The translations under genes were made by a program, and so were the position numbers. A stretch of DNA of 9,006 bases. Source: an uncultured Chloroflexota bacterium. GTDB taxonomy: Bacteria > Chloroflexota > Anaerolineae > Aggregatilineales > Phototrophicaceae. The stretch spans positions 1-9,006 of the forward strand of contig CALBRY010000556.1 of the NCBI GenBank assembly GCA_937927665.1, given 5' to 3'. Shown here piece by piece: positions 1 to 6,023 of the stretch. The notes beneath the pieces are model-generated. The model ran no database searches. It was given only the letters and a program-made list of their open reading frames with translations, and was not told the DNA's origin. Each line of letters begins with the position of its first letter. Position 1 is the first letter of the stretch.

Positions 1-872
1 TCCCGTTAAATCTGAAAAGTAAACCTCAGCCGTATCCCGGTATACCGTATATTGGCACGCCGAAAGAACTCCCCGCGATCATCGATTCGTACAAAGTCGA
101 TCAGGTGATCATCGCTATTCCTGAGCCGCAGCGCGATGAACTGGTTGATTTGATCACGCTGTGCCAGCGCGGGCGCGTGGATATTAAAGTTTACCCGGAT
201 ATGTTCGCATACATGGCGGGCGATCTGAGCGTCGATGATCTGGGCGGCACGCCGTTGATCACGGTGCGCGATATTGCGCTGCGCGGGTGGAAACTCAGCT
301 TAAAACGCGGGCTGGACATCATCGGCGCATCGTTCGGGCTGATCGTGCTTTCTCCGCTCATGCTGCTGACGGCGATCGTGATCAAGTTGAGTTCGCCGGG
401 TTCGGTATTCTTCACGCAAGAGCGCATGGGCTTGGATGGTCGCCCGTTCCAGATGATCAAGTTCCGCTCGATGCGCAGTGATGCCGAAAAGAACGGACCC
501 GGTTGGACAACCCCCGGCGATCCGCGTGTGACGCGCATCGGCTCGTTTATGCGTAAGACGAATTGGGACGAAATTCCGCAGTTGATCAATGTGTTCATCG
601 GTGAGATGAGCCTTGTCGGACCACGCCCCGAACGCCCGGTTTATGTACAGCAGTTCCGCGACCAGATTCCGCGCTATATGGAACGCCACCGCGAAAAAGC
701 AGGCATGACCGGATGGGCGCAGGTCAACGGCTTGCGCGGCGATACGTCGATTACGGATCGCACGAGTTATGATCTGTGGTACGTGGAAAACTGGTCGCTG
801 TGGCTGGATATTAAGATCATCATCCGCACGGTGCTGCAAACGGTCTTGCGGCGCGATATGAACGCGTATTGA
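1..872 (+). CDS. Polyprenyl-phosphate sugar-1-phosphate transferase, 3' part (5' end outside window)
   Basis: This enzyme family moves a sugar-1-phosphate from a nucleotide sugar to a polyprenyl phosphate at the inner membrane face, the first committed step of exopolysaccharide or O-antigen repeat assembly. The frame is open from base 3 to the stop at 870-872, giving 289 visible residues. Full-length relatives are usually about 450-480 residues, so the N-terminal membrane helices are missing. The visible part begins in the Rossmann-like 'CoA-binding' region (VDQVIIAIPEP). It continues with the re-entrant membrane helix carrying the conserved Ser-Pro (GLIVLSPLMLL, bases about 315-375), then KFRSM, the catalytic Asp-Glu pair in NWDEIPQL (codons 567-572), GEMSLVGPRPE and GMTGWAQVNG. 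All are hallmarks of the bacterial sugar transferase domain (PF02397; WbaP/WcaJ/PglC-like). The GTG at 105 is internal, not a start. The sugar specificity cannot be read from the sequence. Confidence 0.93.
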   Translation, partial: PLNLKSKPQPYPGIPYIGTPKELPAIIDSYKVDQVIIAIPEPQRDELVDLITLCQRGRVDIKVYPDMFAYMAGDLSVDDLGGTPLITVRDIALRGWKLSLKRGLDIIGASFGLIVLSPLMLLTAIVIKLSSPGSVFFTQERMGLDGRPFQMIKFRSMRSDAEKNGPGWTTPGDPRVTRIGSFMRKTNWDEIPQLINVFIGEMSLVGPRPERPVYVQQFRDQIPRYMERHREKAGMTGWAQVNGLRGDTSITDRTSYDLWYVENWSLWLDIKIIIRTVLQTVLRRDMNAY

Positions 873-889
873 GCGCTTCGGGGACGCGA

Positions 890-1228
890 ATGGATTCCAA
901 TGATCTGAAGGCGCTCACTCAAGCGATGCACGACTTCGTGCGCTCGAAAGGCTGGTACGAACCCGACTCCAAGCGCCCGCAAACGCCGCGCAATCTGGCG
1001 ATCTCACTCGTGCTGGAAGCGTCAGAAGTGCTGGAACATTTCCAATGGCGGGATGACGCCCCCGATCGTGAAGAACTCGCCAGCGAACTCGCGGATGTGA
1101 TGTTGTATCTGCTGCAACTGGCGAGCATCAGCGGGATCGACCTCGGCGAAGCCGTGATGAAGAAACTCCAAGTCAATTACACGCGCACGTGGGACGAAAA
1201 ACCGTCCGCCGCAGAGGACGCAGAGTAA
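890..1228 (+). CDS. MazG-like nucleotide pyrophosphohydrolase
   Basis: A 112-residue all-helical house-cleaning NTP pyrophosphohydrolase, predicted to cleave a (d)NTP to the monophosphate plus pyrophosphate in the cytosol. The Mg-binding signature ExxE...ExxD is complete: E43 and E46 in LEASEVLEHFQW, and E66 and D69 in SELADVMLYLLQL, with 19 residues between the halves. The preceding RPQTPRNLAISL matches the dCTPase / RS21-C6-type MazG-like group (PF12643-like). The ATG at 890 is chosen because GGGGA (880-884) lies 5 bases upstream and the homologous region begins just after it. A TTG at 869 would overlap the previous stop by 4 bases but has no ribosome site. The gene follows the sugar transferase by 17 bases, so the two are probably co-transcribed although functionally unrelated. 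The last residues (PSAAEDAE) are encoded by a repeat-like motif (1209-1225) and look like a random tail. The exact substrate is unknown. Confidence 0.87.
   Translation: MDSNDLKALTQAMHDFVRSKGWYEPDSKRPQTPRNLAISLVLEASEVLEHFQWRDDAPDREELASELADVMLYLLQLASISGIDLGEAVMKKLQVNYTRTWDEKPSAAEDAE
1209..1225 (+). repeat. Repeat-like motif, copy 1 (related to 5981-5997)
   Basis: CCGCAGAGGACGCAGAG at the 3' end of the MazG-like gene matches the motif at 5981-5997 at 13 of 17 positions without gaps. Both copies sit at the very 3' end of a plus-strand gene beside a GC-rich inverted repeat. This suggests a dispersed gene-end repeat family, but two copies in one window are not proof. Confidence 0.4.
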
Positions 1229-1247
1229 GGGCGCGACGCGCCCCTAC
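1225..1247. terminator. GC-rich palindrome between convergent genes, possible terminator
   Basis: Arms GTAAGGGCGCG (1225-1235) and CGCGCCCCTAC (1237-1247) pair at 10 of 11 positions around a single A. In RNA the innermost pairs must open to form a loop. The left arm contains the TAA stop (1226-1228) of the MazG-like gene. There is no T-run on either side, so it is not a canonical intrinsic terminator. It may still block or stabilise the 3' ends of the two converging transcripts, or be a dispersed palindromic repeat. Confidence 0.5.
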
Positions 1248-1262
1248 AAAATTGTTGTCGCG

Positions 1263-1772
1263 TTACTTCAGTTGAAGTCTTTCGTTCGTGCCCATATCAT
1301 CCGCTTCTTCGCGGTTGATCAGCGCTTTGGCGAATTGGAGCAGCGAAGCGATCTTGCCGTCGCTCTCCCAATATTCTGCCCGGACGACATCGACGCACAG
1401 CAGCGCAATATCGGGGGTGTCTAAGCCTTCCGGAAACCAGACTTTAAACATCGGATTCCACAATTCTTCCATTTTGGCGCGGTCTTTGACGATGCGCGCC
1501 GTACCGCTCACGGAGACGTAGCGGTTCGCGCCGTTATCGGCGTAGCTCACATTAACCTGACGATCCTGCTGCACCTGATCGACCTTGGGGGAGTCGTCCT
1601 CCGTGAAGAACCATAACTGTCCGTCAAATTCGACTTTTTGTGTCCCCATCGGGCGGCTGACGAGCGATCCATCCCGATTATCCGTCGTCGTCAGCATGGC
1701 GATCTTGATGCCGTTGATCAATTCTGCCAGCTTGCCGATCGCCCGCTCTCGCGGCGCCCTCGCTGATTCCAT
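1263..1772 (-). CDS. General stress protein 26-like, pyridoxamine 5'-phosphate oxidase-family flavin protein
   Basis: A 169-residue single-domain split-barrel protein of the general stress / pyridoxamine-phosphate-oxidase-like group (PF16242-like). Such proteins usually bind FMN or a related flavin; the physiological substrate is mostly unknown. Visible family motifs in order: KIAMLTTTDNRDGSLVSRPM (residues 23-42), LWFFTEDDSPK (53-63), VNVSYADNGANRYVSVSGTA (73-92), then LWNPMFKVWFPEGLDTPDIALL (104-125, with one short break), and AEYWES (132-137). Minus-strand ATG 1772 is chosen because AGGTG lies 7 bases upstream and the domain starts soon after. A longer in-frame reading to 1910 adds 46 residues without family character and crosses the promoter region. 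The gene is monocistronic, convergent with the MazG-like gene and divergent from proS. No signal peptide or membrane segment is seen. Confidence 0.85.
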   Translation of the reverse strand: MESARAPRERAIGKLAELINGIKIAMLTTTDNRDGSLVSRPMGTQKVEFDGQLWFFTEDDSPKVDQVQQDRQVNVSYADNGANRYVSVSGTARIVKDRAKMEELWNPMFKVWFPEGLDTPDIALLCVDVVRAEYWESDGKIASLLQFAKALINREEADDMGTNERLQLK

Positions 1773-1830
1773 CACGATACACCTCACTTTAAATGCACTG
1801 TACACCGTGATGATGTTCGCCGCTTTTGCC

Positions 1831-1836
1831 ACTATA
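1831..1836 (-). promoter_or_regulatory. Candidate -10 box for the stress-protein gene
   Basis: Read on the minus strand, 1836-1831 is TATAGT, preceded directly by TGTG. A start near 1824 would give a leader of about 50 bases before ATG 1772. The hexamer at the expected -35 position (TGCTCC) is a poor match, so this is weak unless an activator or alternative sigma factor is used. Confidence 0.35.
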
Positions 1837-1901
1837 CACATGACCCCTTGGGGGGAGCAGGTGCGGAACTTTTGGGCTGTACGCTTATCAATCGACCCCA
1901 C

Positions 1902-1907
1902 TATAAT
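1902..1907 (+). promoter_or_regulatory. Candidate -10 box for proS
   Basis: A perfect TATAAT. Transcription would start near 1914, which makes the upstream ATG at 1913 untenable and leaves a leader of about 53 bases before ATG 1967. No convincing -35 is present: the best hexamer with an 18-base spacer, TGTACG, matches at 3 of 6 positions. The leader is too short for a T-box riboswitch. Confidence 0.5.
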
Positions 1908-1966
1908 CACCCATGACCGCGCGAGCGGTTGTTTATTGGCTCAACAACTTGACAAAAGGAACGCTG

Positions 1967-3403
1967 ATGACACAGGCAATCCCGTCGCCCCGTGTTGATT
2001 TCGCCGAATGGTATAACGATATTGTGTACCGCGCTGACCTTGCGGCGCTCTCGCCAGTGCGCGGATGCCCGATCATCAAGCCGTATGGCTACGAACTCTG
2101 GGACGGCATCCGCAACGCGCTTGATAAGCGCTTTAAAGCCACCGGACACCAGAATGCTTATTTCCCGCTGTTCATTCCGGAAAGCTATCTGCGCCGCGAA
2201 GCCGAACATGTCGAAGGCTTTAGCCCGGAACTCGCGGTGGTGACGATTGGCGGCGGCGAAGTTTTGACCGAACCGCTTGTCGTGCGTCCCACGTCCGAGA
2301 CGATCATCGGTGAAGCGATGTCGAATTGGATTCAGTCGTACCGCGATCTGCCGCTTCTGCTCAACCAGTGGGCGAATGTTGTTCGATGGGAACTGCGTAC
2401 CCGTCCGTTCCTTCGTACCACCGAGTTTTTGTGGCAGGAAGGACATACCGCGCACGCGACCGAAGCCGACGCCGAAGCGGAAACTCTCCTGATGCTGGAT
2501 GTGTACGCGGACGTGGCGATCAACGAAGCGGCGATCCCGGTGATTAAGGGATTAAAAAGCAATCGTGAACGCTTCGCCGGAGCGCTCCGCACCTACACGA
2601 TCGAAGGCGTAATGGGCGATCGCAAGGCGCTCCAGTGCGGCACGAGTCACAACTTGGGGCAGAACTTCGCGAAGGCGTTCAATATCCAGTATGTTGATCA
2701 AAAGAACGAGCAGCAGTTCTGCTGGACGACTTCGTGGGGCATGAGTACACGCATGGTCGGCGCGGTTGTGATGACGCACGGCGACGAAAAAGGCTTGCGT
2801 CTGCCGCCGCGTCTCGCCCCGATTCAGGTGGTGATCGTGCCGATCTACAAGACGGACACGGAAAATGCCGCCGTCACCGAAGCCGCCGAGCGCATCAAGA
2901 ACGAACTCGCGGCGAAGGGGATTCGCGTGCGTATCGATCACCGTGACGAGACACCCGGTTTCAAGTTCAACGATTGGGAGATGCGCGGCGTCCCCGTGCG
3001 TTTGGAGATCGGTCCGCGTGACGTGCAGAATAACGCCGTTGTTGCCGCCCGCCGCGATATTCCCGGCAAGGAAGGCAAGCGCGTATTGTCTCAGGATCAG
3101 ATTGCGGTGCAAATCGAAGCGCTTCTCAACGAAGTGCAGGCGGGTTTGCTGGCACAGGCGACCGCATTCCGCGACAGCAGCATCACCGATGTGCGCAGCT
3201 ACGAGGAACTCAAGGCGGTTGTCGAAAGCGGCGGGTTCGCACGCGGCTATTGGGCTGGCACGGATGACGACGAAGCGCGCATTAAGACAGAGACAGGGGC
3301 GACGAATCGCTGCTTCCCGCTGGATCAACCGGAAGTTTCCGGTAAATGTTTCCTAACAGGCAAAGACTCACAGCGGATCGCGCTCTTTGCCAAAGCTTAT
3401 TGA
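1967..3403 (+). CDS. proS: Prolyl-tRNA synthetase, type 3 (archaeal/eukaryal-like)
   Basis: A 478-residue class II aminoacyl-tRNA synthetase that charges tRNA-Pro with proline in the cytosol. Catalytic core: VVRPTSETIIGEAM (105-118), motif 2 RWELRTRPFLRTTEFLWQEG (140-159), CGTSHNLGQNFAKAFNI (224-240) and motif 3 around GMSTRMVGAVVMTHGDEKGL (258-277). The anticodon-binding domain follows at about 285-390, then the type-3 C-terminal domain (about 400-478) ending in the invariant terminal Tyr (FAKAY). The long editing insertion of the bacterial type is absent and the length fits type 3. Start 1967 is supported by AAAAGGA (1954-1960) six bases upstream; ATG 1913 in the same frame lies at the predicted transcription start. 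Oddity: of the four zinc-ligand Cys known in Thermus ProRS only one equivalent (C461) remains. The first pair is replaced by WAGTDDDE and the last Cys by Thr (C-F-L-T). C449 is not a ligand position. Confidence 0.96.
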   Translation: MTQAIPSPRVDFAEWYNDIVYRADLAALSPVRGCPIIKPYGYELWDGIRNALDKRFKATGHQNAYFPLFIPESYLRREAEHVEGFSPELAVVTIGGGEVLTEPLVVRPTSETIIGEAMSNWIQSYRDLPLLLNQWANVVRWELRTRPFLRTTEFLWQEGHTAHATEADAEAETLLMLDVYADVAINEAAIPVIKGLKSNRERFAGALRTYTIEGVMGDRKALQCGTSHNLGQNFAKAFNIQYVDQKNEQQFCWTTSWGMSTRMVGAVVMTHGDEKGLRLPPRLAPIQVVIVPIYKTDTENAAVTEAAERIKNELAAKGIRVRIDHRDETPGFKFNDWEMRGVPVRLEIGPRDVQNNAVVAARRDIPGKEGKRVLSQDQIAVQIEALLNEVQAGLLAQATAFRDSSITDVRSYEELKAVVESGGFARGYWAGTDDDEARIKTETGATNRCFPLDQPEVSGKCFLTGKDSQRIALFAKAY

Positions 3404-3415
3404 TCGCTCATTTAC

Positions 3416-3452
3416 GCGTATCCTCTCCCGTTTACTCACGGGAGGGATACGC
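3416..3452 (+). terminator. Strong hairpin after proS, terminator-like
   Basis: Twelve bases after the proS stop, GCGTATCCTCTCCCG (3416-3430) pairs with CGGGAGGGATACGC (3439-3452). This makes a 14-bp stem with one bulged T and an 8-base loop (TTTACTCA). No T-run follows (AGGGCGTG), so it may be a Rho-dependent or 3'-end-protecting structure rather than a classical intrinsic terminator. Confidence 0.6.
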
Positions 3453-3632
3453 AGGGCGTGTACCAACCAAGTCCATACGTATCCAATCCTTGATCATCCG
3501 TATGCTCAAAAATAGAGTAAAATACGCCGTGAGAAGTGTATATTTCATCATAGATGCCATGAAACGTGCAAAACTCTGACACATACGCGAAGGAATCTTA
3601 ACACGCTTTGTAATAATGACTGAGCTCCCGCT

Positions 3633-3660
3633 TGATTGCACCCCTGGACTTTGTTACAAT
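3633..3660 (+). promoter_or_regulatory. Extended -10 promoter for the NYN gene
   Basis: TTGATT (3633-3638, 4 of 6 match to TTGACA), a 16-base spacer, and TACAAT (3655-3660) preceded by TGT (3652-3654), the extended -10 motif. A start near 3667 gives a leader of about 130 bases. A small inverted repeat, CAATT-AGCGCA-AATTG (3657-3672), overlaps the -10 and start point and could be an operator, though it may be chance. Confidence 0.6.
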
Positions 3661-3733
3661 TAGCGCAAATTGAAAATTCGCCGAGCGTTACGTTTCCTTG
3701 GCAACAATACATTCATTGTGAAAATCGAAGAGT

Positions 3734-3780
3734 CTGCGCGATAAGCGCGCAGTTTGAGCGCCGTCCATTTTAAAGGCGGC
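3734..3780 (+). promoter_or_regulatory. Two hairpins in the leader of the NYN gene
   Basis: CTGCGCG (3734-3740) and CGCGCAG (3746-3752) form a perfect 7-bp stem with loop ATAAG, followed by TTT only. GCCGTC (3760-3765) and GGCGGC (3775-3780) form a 6-bp stem with one G-U pair and a 9-base loop. They end 9 bases before the weak ribosome site AGG (3790-3792). A role in attenuation, translation control or binding by the NYN protein itself is inference. Confidence 0.4.
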
Positions 3781-3799
3781 ACGAGATTTAGGTTGAAAT

Positions 3800-5977
3800 A
3801 TGGCTGCATATTTGATTGTAGATGTTGACGACCTCCTTGAACATTTTCGTAAGCGAGGCGTTTCAATAGACCTGCAAGAACTCGCGGTAGGGCTGCGCGG
3901 TGGCGCGGCACTCGCGGCGGGCTTGGCGAGCGCTGACCGTCTCAAGGCGGTTGCGGTTGCCAACTGGGAAATGCACCGCCGCCAAACACGCACGCCGGTT
4001 GATCCGCAGTATGTATTCAAGGGCGCGGGCTACGACACATTTGATGTGCCGCTTCGCTCGAGCCTTGCAGATGCACTCATCATGCATTATTTCTCTTTCG
4101 ATCCCGATCCGGTGGACGAGCTGATCTTGGCGACGACCAACCGCGATTTAATGCCGCTTGTGCGCCGCATCAAGACGACGCGCAGCGCCCGTATTCGCAT
4201 GTGGGGGATTGAGGACGTACTCAAGGGGACGGAATTCGCAGAAGATGTGATTTTCCAGCCGCTAGAAACGCTCCTCGGCATCCAGCAGACGAAAAATGTC
4301 TCGGTCTACGTGGACTTCGAGAATATCGCCATCAGCTTGAACGAGCAGGGCTACACGGTCAACCTCGATCAACTGATTGACTCGTTTCTCCGGCAGGCAC
4401 AGGCACACGGGCAGGTGATCAAGATCGCCGCTTATGCGCCGTGGGGTCAGCGGGGGAGTCTGCCGCCGCTGGTCGATAATTCCGGGCGCGAAGTTGCCGA
4501 CGATGCGCCGAGCCGTCTCGCCATGTCGAATATTGACCCGATGTTTACGCTCCCCGGCAAAAACAGCGCTGATATGCGGATCGCCAAAGATGTCATGACC
4601 GACAGCGGACATGATGACGCGGCGGATGTGTATATCGTCGCCAGCGGTGACCGTGACTTCAACGATGTGATCAATACGCTGCGCGGGCGCAACAAAACGG
4701 TGATTTTGTGGGCGGTGCGCGGCAGCATCAGCCGCCAGTTAGAGAACAATTCCAGCGTCACGATTGAATTTGTGGAGGATTTTACCAACCTCCAAACCCA
4801 TCAATCGTTGGGCGCTTCTTCGGTTGCGGTGGATACTGACGAAGACGATCCGAACGGGTTTACGCCGTCGCAGTGGGCGAGTGTGATCATCCAGTTCGAC
4901 CGCTTGGCGCGTGAAGTTGGCACGGAAGTCCTGTCACGCACCCAGTTGATCAACCGCTTGCAGGAAGTCGGCGCGGTTGTCAATCAAGCGCGTGCGGAAG
5001 ATCTCGTACAGCAGGCGATCGCGCTGGGGATCATTCAGACGGTCGGCAAGAGTAAAGATATCATCATCGACGAGTATCACCCTGTCGTTGAAAAAACACG
5101 CCTGATCCGTGAGCGTATCGTGGTGCGCGTGCAAAACACGCTCTCCGTGCGCGGGTGGGAATATGTCAATTACGGCTTCCTGCTCAAAGGGTTGGCGATG
5201 GATCGGGAACTTGAGCGTCCCGGTTTGAACTACAGCGATCAGTGGCGCTCGGACTGGATCGATTGTCTGGTGCGCGAACGGGTGCTGATGCGTGAACTCG
5301 TGCCGCACCGCCATAACCCTGACGATCTTGTTCCGGTGATCAAGCTGCGTCCTGATTATCCGGTTGACAGCCAAATCGAACCGCCGCCGCCATCTGAAGA
5401 CTCCGAAATGGATGAAGATACTTCATGGCACAACCTTTCGATTGAGGAGCTTGAGGAACGCGATACCGAAACGGCGAACATGGTTCGTCGGATCGTCGTG
5501 AGCGTTGAACAGTTCACGAGCTTCCGGGGCTTCACATGGTGTCCGCTCGGCAGTCTGCATAAGCGTCTGCGTCCGTTTGATCGCTCGACATCATTTCAGC
5601 GCGCAGTCGAATTTTTGCAGGAGCACGGCGCGGCGAACGTTCAGGAATACCCGAATCCGCAAAGCGATTTCTTCACAAAAGGCATCTCGCTCAACGCTGA
5701 TGTCGAGATGGCGCGGACGATGCTTAATACGCGCGATCAGTTCATTCGTATGCTGCTTCAGCTTTACGAACGCAACATGATCATCAGTGAGCAGACGCTC
5801 CGCATGATCGATCCACAGGGCATCTGGGATTTCCCGCTGTGGTTTTCGATCATGGAGACGGAAAACGTCCTTAATCCCGTACCGGGGCGCAGCGGACAGT
5901 ACAGCCTGTTCCGCACACATCACACGGTTTCGTTGGTGGCGGACGCGCAGCGCGCGGAACGTTACGGGCAGGAATAA
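3800..5977 (+). CDS. Tandem double-NYN domain protein with repeated C-terminal winged-helix-like modules
   Basis: A 725-residue soluble protein. NYN domains are PIN-fold, metal-dependent ribonuclease domains (LabA/DUF88-like), so an RNA-processing role is likely but unproven. NYN2 (about 166-330) is complete: VYVDFENIAISL (D172, N175), KNSADMRIAKDVM (D258, D264) and VASGDRDFNDVI (S282, D284, D286). NYN1 (about 1-160) follows the same plan, YLIVDVDDLL (D8), SLADALIMHY (D91), ATTNRDLMPLVR (D116), but has Asp for the Asn, Asn for one SGDxD Asp, and Tyr97 for the fourth acid. Residues 355-707 look like several small helical, winged-helix-like units, perhaps LOTUS/OST-HTH-related. Two share an obvious repeat (439-465 and 564-590: RIVV, S-x-RG, G-x-L-x-K-x-L), joined by an acidic Pro-rich linker (523-556). 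ATG 3800 has AGG 7 bases upstream. The gene is monocistronic with its own promoter and terminator. The substrate is unknown. Confidence 0.85.
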   Translation: MAAYLIVDVDDLLEHFRKRGVSIDLQELAVGLRGGAALAAGLASADRLKAVAVANWEMHRRQTRTPVDPQYVFKGAGYDTFDVPLRSSLADALIMHYFSFDPDPVDELILATTNRDLMPLVRRIKTTRSARIRMWGIEDVLKGTEFAEDVIFQPLETLLGIQQTKNVSVYVDFENIAISLNEQGYTVNLDQLIDSFLRQAQAHGQVIKIAAYAPWGQRGSLPPLVDNSGREVADDAPSRLAMSNIDPMFTLPGKNSADMRIAKDVMTDSGHDDAADVYIVASGDRDFNDVINTLRGRNKTVILWAVRGSISRQLENNSSVTIEFVEDFTNLQTHQSLGASSVAVDTDEDDPNGFTPSQWASVIIQFDRLAREVGTEVLSRTQLINRLQEVGAVVNQARAEDLVQQAIALGIIQTVGKSKDIIIDEYHPVVEKTRLIRERIVVRVQNTLSVRGWEYVNYGFLLKGLAMDRELERPGLNYSDQWRSDWIDCLVRERVLMRELVPHRHNPDDLVPVIKLRPDYPVDSQIEPPPPSEDSEMDEDTSWHNLSIEELEERDTETANMVRRIVVSVEQFTSFRGFTWCPLGSLHKRLRPFDRSTSFQRAVEFLQEHGAANVQEYPNPQSDFFTKGISLNADVEMARTMLNTRDQFIRMLLQLYERNMIISEQTLRMIDPQGIWDFPLWFSIMETENVLNPVPGRSGQYSLFRTHHTVSLVADAQRAERYGQE

Positions 5978-5980
5978 ATA

Positions 5981-5997
5981 CCGCGGAGAGCGCAGAT
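5981..5997 (+). repeat. Repeat-like motif, copy 2 (related to 1209-1225)
   Basis: CCGCGGAGAGCGCAGAT lies four bases after the NYN stop and forms the left arm and loop start of the terminator. It matches copy 1 at 13 of 17 positions. The terminator may have evolved from, or been captured as, a member of a dispersed repeat family. Confidence 0.4.
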
Positions 5998-6023
5998 TTT
6001 TCGGCGCTCTCCGCGCTTTTTTT
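5982..6023. terminator. Bidirectional intrinsic terminator between convergent genes
   Basis: CGCGGAGAGCGC (5982-5993) and GCGCTCTCCGCG (6004-6015) are perfect 12-bp arms around a 10-base loop, followed on the plus strand by seven T (6017-6023). On the minus strand the same hairpin is followed by TATTTATT, a usable U-rich tail. It terminates the NYN gene and the convergent decarboxylase-like gene, whose TAA stop overlaps the T-run. Confidence 0.93.

Larger units (their letters stand above)
3453..3799. other. Noncoding spacer between proS and the NYN gene
   Basis: About 350 bases with no credible gene. They are visibly richer in A and T than the flanking genes, with runs such as AAAAATAGAGTAAAATA near 3508-3524. 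The 3' half holds a promoter (3633-3660) and a structured leader. In the 5' half (3453-3630) I see nothing I can name: no tRNA, no small ORF with a good ribosome site and no clear repeat. A 69-codon minus-strand reading (3432-3641) runs through the proS hairpin and is not believed. Confidence 0.7.

Noticed and set aside
105..872. Sugar transferase starting at GTG 105
   Set aside because: The frame is open to the window edge and the upstream residues fit the family, so 105 is an internal valine codon.
869..889. TTG 869 as the start of the MazG-like gene
   Set aside because: No ribosome site precedes it, the added residues lack family character, and ATG 890 has GGGGA at a good distance.
1844..1853. 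CCCCTTGGGG as an operator or terminator
   Set aside because: Four-base arms with a two-base centre in a GC-rich spacer are expected by chance, and nothing else supports a function.
1773..1910. 46-residue N-terminal extension of the stress protein to ATG 1910
   Set aside because: It crosses the divergent promoter region, has no family similarity, and ATG 1772 has a better ribosome site.
1913..1966. ATG 1913 as the proS start, or a T-box leader upstream of proS
   Set aside because: ATG 1913 sits at the predicted transcription start and lacks a ribosome site. The leader is far too short for a T-box and shows none of its conserved elements.
2552..3328. 258-codon minus-strand reading opposite proS
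   Set aside because: It is antisense to a certain gene, its Arg/His/Ala-rich composition is typical of a GC-rich shadow frame, and it has no recognisable domain.
3432..3641. 69-codon minus-strand reading with a hydrophobic patch in the proS-NYN spacer
   Set aside because: It runs into the proS hairpin, has no clear ribosome site or promoter, and resembles no known small protein.
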